Source: Coriaria nepalensis (Eukaryota > Streptophyta > Magnoliopsida > Cucurbitales > Coriariaceae). Taken from it: a DNA stretch of 64,000 nt. A program made the translations under genes and the position numbers. Shown one piece after another: positions 36,870 through 48,101 of this stretch (the stretch's first letter is position 1; every line of letters begins with the position of its first letter). The notes below the pieces were generated by a model. That model made no database searches and was not told where the DNA came from. It was given only the letters and a program-made list of their open reading frames with translations. The DNA is taken from positions 11,294,001-11,358,000 of the forward strand of contig CP114484.1 in NCBI GenBank assembly GCA_027186245.1, in the 5' to 3' direction.

Positions 36870-37365
36870 AATAATAGAAATGGTATAGAATATTTAAATA
36901 TATAATTATACTAATATATTTTTATAAAATAAAAAATATATATTTATATATATATATATATATTATTAGTATTATAATAAGGTAATTATAATTATAATAA
37001 TAAGAGAATTAATATTAATAAAAGATTATAGTATCATTTCATCCTCGTCAATCAAAATACGAATACTCACGGTGATTTTGAACTTTATAGATTGAAATTG
37101 GGTACAATAAAAAACTCTTAATAAGAGCATTCACAATTTGGTTGGCAGTGGATAGGTGGCGGTGTAGAGAACTTCAATTCCAAAAAAATAACTCAGGGAT
37201 CGAGATTTTTCAGTTGAAATTTGAGTAATGAGCGTTTATTGTATAGAATATTTAAATATGTAATTGTATTAATATATTTCAATAAAGTACAACATGTATA
37301 TCTATATATATAGGGACCACTAAGTTTACAATAAGATAACCCTAATAATCAGACATTCATCCCCT
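36870..37365. repeat. Extra AT-rich segment in the leader of the broken protease copy
   Basis: Absent from the intact copy. It has similar sequence at both ends: TATAGAATATTTAAATATAT near 36880 and TATAGAATATTTAAATATGT near 37241, each followed by related AT-rich DNA. It also holds a TA tract at about 36940-36962. It may be an inserted element or a local duplication. Confidence 0.5.
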
Positions 37366-37620
37366 GTGTTGAGTGTGATCCAAACAGCAGACAACTCGAT
37401 CGATTTGACTCAAGGAAAAGAGAAGGAAAAGAAGTCAGAAAATATGATGATAATAATGCAAGATCAGCTGAAGAAAAGGAAGCAAGGGATAATCGCATTG
37501 ATGCTCTTATTTTGTCTCGCCATCTTCTTAATTTTCCCGATCAGTTTCTTAGCATATATTCAATCCATGTCCGGTAACAAGAAAAAACAATATGTTGCTA
37601 CTAATCGCCTCGAATCATCA

Positions 37621-38421
37621 ACAATATGTGTTCAAACACGCTTTTCATAAACTTGCAAATCGCTATTTCGGGCCCTATAAAGTCGTGGCACGTGTTGGGT
37701 CTATTGCTTACAAGCTCGAGTTACCAGCGTTGTCAAAAATCTATATGGTTTTTCATACTTCCTTACCTAAATGGAGGATAAATTCACATGCGCTAGTATA
37801 TTCGGTTGCGCTTCTATATACAGAAGATGAGTTGTTAGCTCTCGAACTAGAGGCTATTTTGTGTTCTCATTGGCTATAAAAGGGGATCATCGAGTACAAA
37901 AGACTTTGGTGCAATAACATGATTTACCTCGTGATGATGCCACACGAGAGGTGAAGTATGTCCTTTGCCAGTGATTTTCATAGTTAAACCTTGAGGACAA
38001 GGTTCATCAACCGGCGGGGAATAATGATGGGCCGAAGACAGTGAGGAGAAACAATCGTGTTACATGTCCAAACACTCGCCTTATGGACTACATTACTACG
38101 TCATAAGCCCATAGACTAATTATATTTTCCTTTACTTTCTTTTTAATTTTCTTTTTATTATTATATTTTCTTTTAAGTTAACTTTCCTAAATTATTGCAT
38201 TAGTCTAGTTTCCTATTTTCTTTTAAGTAAATTTTCTTATATTATTGTATTAGTTTAGTTTCCTCTTAATTAGTTTTATATAAACTTATTTGTAAAGTCA
38301 CATACTGTTTTAAGAGATCTGAAAAAATATTTTACAAAAGTAAATCCTATATCTCCTAATATTGTGAGCTAAAAAATTGATCAATCTAATAAGTTACTTG
38401 ACTCTTATCATCATTCTATCA
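37621..38421 (+). mobile_element. Ty3/gypsy remnant: integrase end plus 3' LTR
   Basis: From 37621 a frame reads FHKLANRYFGPYKVVARVGS and AYKLELPALSKIYMVFHTSL, the C-terminal integrase region of gypsy pol. After a stop come a polypurine-like GGCGGGGAATAA and a candidate 3' LTR at about 38024-38421 (TGATGGGCC ... CTATCA). The LTR ends just before the exon-7 acceptor region of the broken protease copy. The 5' LTR, gag and most of pol are missing. Confidence 0.82.
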
Positions 38422-39468
38422 ATGTTACCCCTCCCCTCTTTCCAGAAATATGAGAATGCATGTTTTGGGTTCTTGTATGGTGACTTCAACATTCCAACCT
38501 TAATGGGGGTAAGTCAAAAGAAGAAAAACACAGATAAGTAGTTCTTACAATCTCCTTCTTGTCAGACGGAATTACAGGCATTGATTCTCTTTTACTAGAT
38601 AAAATGGTGATCTATGACAATGAGAAGCAGTAGATCGAATTGGTACCTGCAAACTGTAACAGGCTTCCCAGTTCCCAAGTCCTGAACCAATCAATCGACA
38701 GTATTTACTATAGATAGAGGAGGAAAACTCTAATCAAATTGGATTTGAATTCGAGTCTCTAATTCAATCAATGTATATAACTTAATAAAATATATAAAAT
38801 TCAAATATAAATATAACGTATTTAATAATATTATAATTAAACGGGACCTTGAGAGCTTGTGGGACACGTGAGATGATGACGTTAATGAATTATTACCCAG
38901 AAATTACGAATATAAATATAAAATTTAGTCAAAAAAATGTTATCTAAAATCAAATACCAACTACCAACTACGACGTGGTCTAAACTAATACGGTACTATT
39001 GTCACAGAGAAATTAAGATAGGACTTGAAAAGCCCATTATGTCCTTATAATCTTGAAAAATCTATTAATAATCATTGTACAAATTCGACTTATCATATCT
39101 GACAGAGCCCGCGTTCTTGACGCGCGAGCTCCTTCTCTCTCCTCTGTCATCTCTCCCTCTCCCGCGAAACTTCCAAACGGTCTCTCGCTCTCTCTCTCTC
39201 TCCCTGAATCTCTCTACTCCTTGCCCAAACAAAATCTCAAACTCTTATACTGAAGCCTATCATGTGGGCCTCCCCGTCACACAGAGGACGAGGAAATTCT
39301 CTCTCTCTCTCTCTCTCTTTCTCTGAGCTTTCTTCGATCAATATCCCCATAAAACCCCTTTCTGAGAGCTGAGTGCTGAGTGCTGAGTCTTGTGATCTAA
39401 AAGATAGACAGCTCGATCGATTTGACTTGAGGAATAAGAAGGAAGAAGAAGAAAAGAAGTCAGAAAAG

Positions 39469-41823
39469 ATGATGATGATGCGACATCAACTGAGGAAGAG
39501 AAAGCAGAGTATAATCGCGTTAACGCTCTTGTTCTCTCTCGCCATCTCCTTAACTTTCCCGGTCAGTTTCGCAGCAGACATTCGCCCCCTGTTCGGCAGC
39601 AAGCAAAAACAATCTGCTGCTACTAATCGCCTCGAATCATCAGTTGTCTTCCCTATCAGAGGAAATGTTTACCCGCTCGGGTCTGCCCCCCTGATTCATC
39701 TACTCCTTTTCAGATTAATTGTCCGAGATAATCTCTATTTTATGCGTTATTACTTTTCATTTTTCTATCGAATATTCATTTCAATAGTTTCGTTTGGCTG
39801 AATCTTTAGAAAATTCATTATCCGTATATGCTAATCGCTTAATTGAACTGATGAATAATTTCTTGACAAAATTTTGCTCCATAATACCCTCTTCTGCTAA
39901 CTTTTTAATTGGAGGAGTAATTTTTTTTAATTGTAATTTTTTATTTTTTATATCAACGGCGTATTTTGTCACACTGGGTTAGCTATGCAATGAGCTGTTC
40001 TCCTGGAATGTTCTATGATTATGATTTCTTCTACGATTTTTTTTTTTAAAAAAGACCTCAGGCCCTAATTTGTCTCTTGTGTAATCTCTACATGCATGTA
40101 TTAGAATACTTTGATACAGTATTTCTTAGCGGTTTTGGGGATGTATAAAGTATAGGATTTCACCAGTATATTATGAATATTCAGGCACTACTCTGTGTCC
40201 CTCAACATCGGTCGACCACCAAAGCTCTTCGATCTCGATATCGATTCTGGCAGTGACCTTACCTGGGTTCAATGTGACGCTCCATGTATTTCTTGTACTA
40301 AGGTCCATTTTAATGTCATTGCTACAAGGGATGCCTTTTTTTTTTTTTTTGACAATCTGCGTACTTATAGTGTTAGTTTTCTGCATTTTGTCTGTGCAGC
40401 ACCGTAATCAGCAATATAAGCCCTATAACAACCTTATTCGTTGCTCGGAACCCCTATGTTCAGCTGCTGACTTCCAAAGGAACAGTCCGTGCAAGTCCGA
40501 CGACCAGCAATGTGACTACGAGGTTGAATATGCTGACCATGGATCATCCCTTGGCGTTCTGGTCAAAGATGTTATTCCCCTCAAACTCACAAATGGCAGT
40601 CTGTTTGCTCCTAGTTTGGGCTTTGGGTAGGTATTTTGGTAAATTATGATTTTGTACTAGTCATTGAACAATCCTTTTTTTGCTTTGTAAACCCAATCTT
40701 TTGATATATATATTTATTTTCCTTTCCGTTTAGGTGTGGTTATGATCAAAGATATTCCAGTCCACATGAGCCTCCTTCGACAGCCGGTGTTCTTGGCCTT
40801 GGAAAAGGAAAAACGAGCATCTTGACACAGCTAAATGCTCGTGGCATTATCAAAAATGTTGTCGGCCACTGTTTAAGTGGACAAGGAGGAGGATTCCTAT
40901 TTTTCGGGGATGGTCTTGTCCCTTCTTCAGGAACTGTCTGGACAAAGATGTCGAGCAATTCTGCCGGGTAAGTGAAGTAAACCTTAAAATTATCCTCCTC
41001 TGCTTCATTTTATGTTTTCCCGGAATCAAAATTTGGGATTGGATTTCATTTTCAGGAGCCACTACTCGGCTGGGCCCGCTGAAGTCTATTATGGTGGAAA
41101 GGCTGTGGGAATTAAAGGCCTTACTGTTGTTTTCGATAGCGGGAGCTCTTACACTTACTTCAATTCTCATTTCTACCGGACCATACTTGATCTGGTAAAA
41201 TACAGAAGCAGTAAAACTCTTTTCCCCAGACGGCTTAAGTAAAAAGTAGATATTGTTCGTAAACAGAAGCTAATTTGGAGTTTCTATATCTCAGGTGAAG
41301 AGAGATTTGAAAGGGAAGCCTTTAAAAGATGCTCCCGAAGATAAATCACTTCCTATCTGTTGGAAGGGCTCGAAACCTTTCAAATCAGTAGACGACGTCA
41401 AACAGTACTTCAAGCCACTTGCTCTGGGCTTCAATAAAAATGTTCAGCTTCAATTACCACCTGAAACATATCTCATTATTACAGTGAGCTTCTTTATCCC
41501 AAATTTGTCATCTTCCGACTTATCAACTTATTTAACAAGCTGTCACCCCCTCCCGCTTTCCAGAAATATGGAAATGCATGCTTTGGCATCTTGAATGGCA
41601 CTGAAGTTGGACTTGAACATTACAACATTATTGGGGGTAAGTCAAAAAAGAAAAATGCAGATTAGTTCTTATAATCTCTTTCCTGTCGGAGAAATTACAG
41701 CTTTTGATTTTATTCACTTTTTGTACAGACATTTCCTTGCAAGATAAAATGGTGATCTACGACAATGAGAAGCAGCAGATCGGATGGGTACCTGCAAACT
41801 GCAACAGGCTTTCCAAGTCCTGA
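39469..41823 (+). CDS. Aspartic protease, nucellin/Asp1-like (A1 family)
   Basis: Eight exons join in frame to 428 aa: 39469-39680, 40185-40302, 40400-40626, 40734-40967, 41056-41194, 41295-41483, 41564-41636, 41729-41823. The N-terminus has a basic stretch and then a hydrophobic signal or anchor segment (IIALTLLFSLAISLTFPVSF). GNVYPLGHYSVSLNIGRPPK leads to the first catalytic motif DIDSGSDLTWVQCD (DSGS rather than the common DTGS). Then comes the Cys-rich nucellin-like region (CDAPCISCTK, SEPLCSAADFQ). The second catalytic motif is VVFDSGSSYTYF. The C-terminus is IGWVPANCNRLSKS. The likely role is secretory-pathway or extracellular proteolysis; the substrate is unknown. It resembles the product of Arabidopsis At1g44130. 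All splice sites are GT-AG. Confidence 0.94.
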
Positions 41824-43024
41824 ACCAATAAATTTTCTTCTGTAAGTTGCTTATCTCGTTTTGTATTTGTCCAGAGAACTTTCTAACCGTGGATTTTTTT
41901 TTTTTTTTCTTTCTTTCTTAATCGGCGGGATTATTAAAACAGTGAAGAACGTGAATATGGGGGAGATTTATCTGCACATTATACAGCCTATTTACTTGCT
42001 CATCAGCATCATCATCTTGAAACTTGTTTGCCCCGCGATCAATGACCAGTTCATGCTATACCCGGAGGAAGAATGTACTAGTAATACTATAGACTAGACT
42101 CTAGAGAGAGACACAGAGAGAGAAGACGATTACTATTTTCCCCGTTCAGAAGTATATTGTCACATAATTATTAATGGTTTTAGCTTTTTTGGTGTGAATT
42201 TCTTTACAACAAATATATGGCCAGTATACAAATGAAAGCATCGTGGATCGAGCTTTGTACAAATCCTTACAAATGGTTGCCTTTATGCCTATAGTACAAC
42301 ACGCTGGAACTTTGCAAGTTAATGATATTATCTTCCGGCAATGGCCCATAAGAAGATAAAGAATTATTTGGGTCGGGTTACCGCCCTTCTGGCCCGAAGC
42401 ACAACGGAATCACCGTGCCATGAACATGAGACTCCTACATACGTTGTCACCTGGTCATTTGTTATTATCTGTTGCCCAGGACTTTTTTAAACTCCTTTTA
42501 TCTCAAAGCAAGAAATTGTGCAGTTTTCTGAAATTGTGCAGTTTTCTAAAATTGAGCGATTTTGAGTCCCCAGAAAACAACTGGAAAATTGAAAATGACA
42601 ATGTAATATACAGTTCAAAAGCAAGAATTTTATAATATCAATTAAAGAACTCAAAAGTACCCATATACAAAGAACCATCAACTATACTGTGCAGGCCCAT
42701 TGCTACATGCAAATCCACCATGTGAGAACCTTATCAAGTACACCATGCAACCGATTTTCTTAACCCAGACTCCGACCCATACAGAACCTTATGAAATTAG
42801 GTACATACTCATTTTTCTTCTCCCATCTAATGCCCCTTAGAAATGCACTGGCACACTCACAGACTTCCGTCTCATGCTACCGTTCAATTAGCCCACTCAA
42901 AGTACCGGTCCTCGAACCGGACCGGGGTGAGGACCGGATTGGTACCCACTTACCATTTTACAATCACACATCAACCACTGAATTATAATCTTGAATTATA
43001 ATATCTCATGTCCCGCTTGCTTCT
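41824..43024. other. Spacer between the protease and NAC 3' ends
   Basis: 3' UTR of the protease, then spacer. Small open frames here show no family resemblance. A short tandem repeat (GAAATTGTGCAGTTTTCT-like units) lies at about 42512-42556. Confidence 0.4.
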
Positions 43025-44540
43025 TCAAAATGGCTTCTGCAGGTACATGAACATGTCCTGAAACGGGGATATCTGATTCGGATTCCCCAACTGAAACGGC
43101 GATACGAACTCGCTATCGATCGTGGCATCCAGGTAATTATACCCAAAATCAACGCTTGATTTGTTATCCCACTCCTTCAGCCTAGGCTCGCTCTCCACCT
43201 CACTCGTGAACTCTGGCGACACCACGTGCTCAGAGCAGCTCGACTCCGTGTGGAACCTTGGAGCTGAATCCGACGTGTCAAAGTGCATGAAATCATTGGA
43301 TGCCAGCGCCTTAGGCGGAGGAGGCGCACACATGGCTCCGCCGTGGATGTCAGGTTTTCGATCCTCCGCCTCTATGCCAGTTTCAATCTGGCGGTTGAAC
43401 TGGAGGTTTTGGGTTTGCTTCTCGATCGCGCCCTTTTTGTTGTATATGCGGCAGAGCACCCAATCGTCAAGCTGCAAAGAGATCACGACAGTCAATAAAA
43501 TTGATCATCGGATTATTTTTCTTAATTATTAATTAGTGCTAAAAATCAAATCAGAACCGCTAAATGATTAATAAGCTGTCGTCATCCCAATTAGAGATAC
43601 AAAACTGGAAAGTGTATAATCTCAGACCGCTATATTATAATAAGGTGAAAAGGATTCTGCATGGAAACATCATCAAAACTCATATGATTTGATCTCAGCC
43701 GTTCATTATAGAGATTCTCCATTCCGACTGATAACCATCAGCGTGGACCAAAATATCAACAAGGCGGGACCAACTGCCCAAAGTCTAATATACCCTTAAC
43801 TAGCCACATAAGTACTTCCTAATGAATTAATAATCTTAAAATTAAATTAAATTAAATTATTAATTTAACGAAATAATAAATTATGAAGAAAATTTTAAGA
43901 ATAACAAATTGATTATTTAAACAAATTTATTAATTTATAGATGTTTTACAGCAAAAAAAAATTAATTAATATAAAATTATACCCTTAAGCTGTTCTTCTT
44001 GCGAGCCGACCGGTCCACATCGGCGAGCCGGTATTCGTGCATAATCCAATTGGTTTTCTCCCCTCTAGGGGCTTTTCCGGCATAAAAAACCAAGGCCTTC
44101 TTGATCCCTGCCGGTTTTGGCTGACCGATCGGTTTATCAGCTCCGGTTGCCTTCCAGTATCCGCTCCCTGCCGCCCGGTTCGGTCTTGAACCGTTTGGGT
44201 ATTTCCGTTCCCTTGGTGAGAAAAAATACCACTCTTTCTCTCCATACGAGGCCAATCCTATCGAAATAATAATAATAATAATACTCAATTATTTAAAAAT
44301 TACTCAACAAATAATATTTCAGAATTAATTACTTCGATATTAGAAAATTCTAAATTTTAAATAAAATAAAGTAAAATTACCGGGAAGGTCCCATGGATCG
44401 TATTTGTATAGATCGATTTCAGCGATGATGGGGACTGCAATCGGCTGCGACGCACACTTCCGACAGAGGTAGTGCATCACTAGCTCCTCGTCAGTCGGAT
44501 GGAATCTGAACCCAGGCGGTAACTGTAGCTCTGCCGCCAT
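43025..44540 (-). CDS. NAC transcription factor, ATAF subfamily (NAC032/ATAF1-like)
   Basis: Three exons, 44540-44381, 44257-43983 and 43471-43025, give 293 aa, the size of ATAF1/NAC032 proteins. The NAC domain is complete: [20 protein letters not shown] (subdomain A), [82 protein letters not shown] and [13 protein letters not shown]. Intron positions match the family: after DLP and after KKNSLR. The variable C-terminal activation region ends [21 protein letters not shown] factors act in the nucleus in ABA, drought, wounding and senescence responses. The upstream region carries several ACGT-core motifs (separate entry). Arabidopsis NAC032 is At1g77450, close to the At1g77490 (tAPX) and At1g77500 (DUF632) loci, which agrees with the local order. 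Confidence 0.95.
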
Positions 44541-45060
44541 TTCTCTCTCTCCTCTTTTCTATATATATATATTTCTCTCTCTAGACTCTTATGTTAGTAT
44601 CTTCTCCCTGGACTAATAAACAGCGGAGGCGCTTGAAACTTGAAACGGGAGGGAGAGCAGTTGATTTATAAGTGGAGGGATATGGACACGTGGAGGAATG
44701 AGCACGTTGTTTCTAGAAGACACGCCACTCGCCACCAGAGATATATGGGCAGTTTTTATTCATGTTTGACGCAGCCGGACACGTGTCTGATGTGGGAAGT
44801 GATTGTGAGAGCGTGTCGATGGACCTGTGAGGGGGATGTGATTTTGTCATTGCTTACGTACTCTATTTTGGACTCTAGTACCAACCTCCATCTGTCGTCT
44901 CTCGCGCTGCGTGTAAAAGTCGGCGGTTTCTCTGTGTGGGGGTAGTTTTTTCCTTTGATTTTCTGTCCTCGAGCTACCAGATTTTACGGTGGATTAATAT
45001 ACACGTCAGCACCCACTTCTACGTGGTCTTGTCACGTCATCACGCGTGACTCTTTTATTT
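44541..45060 (-). promoter_or_regulatory. NAC promoter with clustered G-box/ABRE-like ACGT cores
   Basis: Two perfect CACGTG boxes lie at 44687-44692 and 44780-44785, about 150 and 240 bases upstream of the NAC ATG. Further cores are ACACGTCAG at 45001, TACGTGGT at 45020, TCACGTCAT at 45031 and ACGCGTGAC at 45041. ABA-responsive bZIP factors bind such sites, so ABA or stress control is likely for this NAC gene. This is inference from motifs only. Confidence 0.6.
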
Positions 45061-45095
45061 TATTTTATTTTATTTTATTTTATTTTATTTTTATT
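45050..45095. repeat. TTTTA pentanucleotide microsatellite
   Basis: About eight tandem TTTTA-type units lie upstream of the NAC promoter motifs. Confidence 0.85.
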
Positions 45096-46019
45096 ATTTG
45101 ATCTTAATAATATTGTATGGGGTTCAAATTAACTATTCTTGTCTTATTCTGCTTGGAATATGTAAAAGTGGGTTAACTTTTTTTTAATTTTAAGGATGTT
45201 TATAATTTTACCAAGTGGGTTATGATAATACGAATATATAACATTGGAGTAGGGAATTGGTGCAAGTACTATGTAAACGAGTTGTTAGTTAAGTGGAAGA
45301 ATTTACTACATGGCTGCTTGTCATGGCATCTCTTTATGTCTAATAATAATAATGGGTTATGAGAAATTATTATGTCTTGCCAAAAAAAAAGGGGGTTAAA
45401 AGTGAAATATAAAAAATATTTGTTTACTAAGTACGTTGAATCGGGATTGTTGTGGAGGGAGGAAGGGAAATTGACTAGGAAAGTGCAGGAAGGCGCCAAA
45501 CCACACAAAATCGCAACATTTTGTGTCGATGCGTCATTTTTTATTTTTTTAAAATATTAAAAATATCAAATAAAAATCGGGAACTAATATCACCGCCACA
45601 CGTGTCTATCGTTGGCCGTTAGCCCGTTCCCCCTGTATAATTTTTCTCTCTCTGCTTTTTGTTAATTTCAGATTCTCGTACACTCGATTGGCTAATAAGC
45701 TGCTAACACGACATGCTTTAAACAGTTATTGGTCTGTCTGTGACCACCATAACGTCACCCATGACACACGCATGTGATCCGAATTCCGATTATCGTAACA
45801 GAGCCACTCTGACTGTGATATTTATCTATAATGTTTTGGGGTGAAATGACGAAAATGGCCTCTCTCTTTTTTTTTTTTTTTCAAATTAGTTATGTCGGAC
45901 GATTTTTATTGGTTGTATTGCGTCTTAATTATAAGACACCACCAGATGTCCAGGAATGTTTACTTAATTGCAAATTAGTATAATTTTTTTATAATAAATA
46001 TTAATTATTATATTATAAG

Positions 46020-46055
<36 letters not shown>

Positions 46056-47164
46056 TTTATTTTTTAAATTTTTATAATAAATTATTGAGTGATTATAAAA
46101 GTTAGTCTCAATAAAGATTGAGATTCAAGCTATCAAAATAAAATATAAAACACAATAATACAGTTTTATTTTATTAAAAAATTAAAAATAATTAATTTAT
46201 CCAGATTCCATTGCCTGTGCATGAATTTAACTAGTGGAGGTTGAACTTAGCTACTACTACGTCGTCGTCGTCACAAATGAACAACATTCCTTAATTCTTA
46301 CTTTTTATTTATTTATTTATTTATTTATAATACAAGGAGTCAATGGCTTGATCGTGATTAATACGACCTAATTAATTTGTTTGACTAAGCTTGTAATAAA
46401 TTGGTAAATCACAAATATTACGTTTGTATGCAGATTCCATTCACACTTGCAAGGAGCAATAATTATAATACGGCATGAAATAACATGCTTTTTTTTTTTA
46501 AATTTATTTTATATATATATATATATGAATTTTTTTTTAATCATTTTTATAAAATATATAAATTAATTTAACACTCATTTAAACAAAATCTTTAAAATAA
46601 GGAAATATATATATATATATATATTATTAAACTTATGTTATAATTTATAATTTAGAATGGGGGTTGAACTACTTGGGAGGAGAAACAGAGCAATGCATTT
46701 GTCTTAATTTATAACAAATTGAATACAACGTTTGAGTCGGCAGGAATAACAAAACAACTTGCTCTTACAAAGATATGTCCATGTCGGTCTTGTTCAACTT
46801 CAATACATGATCCAGAAGAGACATGTCTTTTTCTTGGTTTTAATTAGATGGCTGCTAATTAATCAATTAGTACATCATAATCCACAAGACCGACAAAATG
46901 GGTTTTCAAACCGGTCTATGCTGTTAGTCATATGGCTGGCTGGCTGCTGTAATTAATTACTTAATTAATTAGAACGACAATAAAACGTCTTTAACAAACA
47001 TGTATTTAATAATTCACTAATCACTTCACTAGGTTTGATTAGCACTTCAGTTGCTTGCATTGTAGTAGCTACACTGTTAGTTCAAGCAAAGCAATTTCAC
47101 ACGATTAACATTCAAAACATGTTAATCAGCATTGATATCATGGACATATATATATACATACAGT
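45096..47164. other. AT-rich intergenic spacer
   Basis: About 2 kb with a TA microsatellite at about 46023-46051, a TTTA tract at 46308-46328 and other TA tracts (46510-46526, 46605-46624). No supportable gene is seen. Confidence 0.4.
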
Positions 47165-48101
47165 TCAAACAGATCCCTCTCTCGTTCGATGAAGATTCAG
47201 CCTATGCCTTCTTCGTTTACGAGCAAACTTTGATTTCCGAGATAAACTAGCATCACCAAATGTACTATTATTCCTAATGACATGATCATAACCATGCTTA
47301 TCATTATTATAAGCATCTTTATACATGGGACTGCTTCTTTTCCTGCCGATTATACCAACTCTTGCATTATTCCGATGACTCCTCGGCCTCAAAGACATCC
47401 TTATACGATGAGCGCGTCTATAATCCTTCCTCCTCCTCCTTTGCCCAGACAAGGACCGTCTAGTACCATTGAATTCAACTAATTGTCTAGGACCATGACG
47501 ATCTGAATAGTCTCGGTCCACGTCGTCGAATTCGTCGTAGGTATTATAATAATCTCTTCTTGATCTTTTTGGCCTAAAGAGCTTGAAAAGGCAAAATGAG
47601 CAACACCACTCACATGCATGGAAGTAGGCTGAGATGCAAGAACAGAACATTCTGCATAACGTCCAGCAAATACATTCGCAGATTCCCAGTTTGTGTAATA
47701 GGTATAAGAATAATAAAACTGCATAACGAAAATAAGGAATCATTAATTTTAAGTTCACATTTTCTTAATGATTTGATCATAAGCAAAATTAAAGTTTGAT
47801 CAAACTCACCGAAGTAGGAGAGAAAGAATACCATGGCCATCTTTAATAAATTGGCAATGCAGAAATTTTCGATGTAACAGATGAAGTCCCATGTCGATCC
47901 ACATACTGAACTGATGAATATATACATATATATATATACGTATGAACAAAAGGTGAAAGGATATACATGACATTGTATATAAGGGGGGGTTTATTTTCAT
48001 TACCTGCAAGATTTTCCAGAGAGAAATTCAAGAGGAGATCCGAAGATTTTTCCGACAACCGCACCGAAACCGGAAGCAATTGAACCGATTACGTTGCCCA
48101 T
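47165..48101 (-). CDS. Conserved plant Cys-rich membrane-type protein, function unknown
   Basis: Three exons, 48101-48004, 47910-47810 and 47718-47165, join in frame to 250 aa. I recognise it as a plant conserved hypothetical type but cannot assign a function. The start MGNVIGSIASGFGAVVGKIF has Gly2 and could be N-myristoylated. Fourteen cysteines fall between residues 32 and 109, for example VCGSTWDFICYIENFC and the cluster CECICWTLC...CSC...CEWCCSFC. A hydrophobic segment at about 51-75 (IANLLKMAMVFF... VLLFLYLL) is a likely membrane helix. From residue 112 the chain is highly basic and hydrophilic (RPKRSRRDYY, RRRRKDYRRAHRIRMSLRPR), ending HRLNLHRTREGSV. The layout suggests a membrane-anchored protein with an S-acylated Cys-rich part and a long basic cytosolic or nuclear-type tail. 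Confidence 0.85.

Larger units (their letters stand above)
36441..38695 (+). pseudogene. Broken tandem copy of the nucellin-like aspartic protease
   Basis: The promoter and leader (about 36460-36850) resemble those of the intact gene (about 38935-39345). Exon 1 (from ATG 37444) encodes KKRKQGIIALMLLFCLAIFL, matching the intact signal-anchor exon, up to TNRLESS at 37620. There the sequence switches abruptly to a Ty3/gypsy pol fragment. Exons 2-6, which hold both catalytic Asp motifs, are missing. Exon 7 (from about 38443, KYENACFGFLYG) and exon 8 (from about 38598) are present. Exon 8 has an in-frame TAG at 38631-38633 where the intact copy has CAG. No protease can be made. The duplicate and the intact gene are about 2.5 kb apart, in the same orientation. 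Confidence 0.9.

Noticed and set aside
41861..42097. Open frame after the protease stop
   Set aside because: Lies in the 3' UTR of the protease and has no ATG context or family match.
43161..43532. Plus-strand open frame over the NAC third exon
   Set aside because: Antisense shadow of the NAC activation region; no family resemblance.
46023..46052. TA tract as a possible origin or structured element
   Set aside because: A plain TA microsatellite, one of several in AT-rich spacers.
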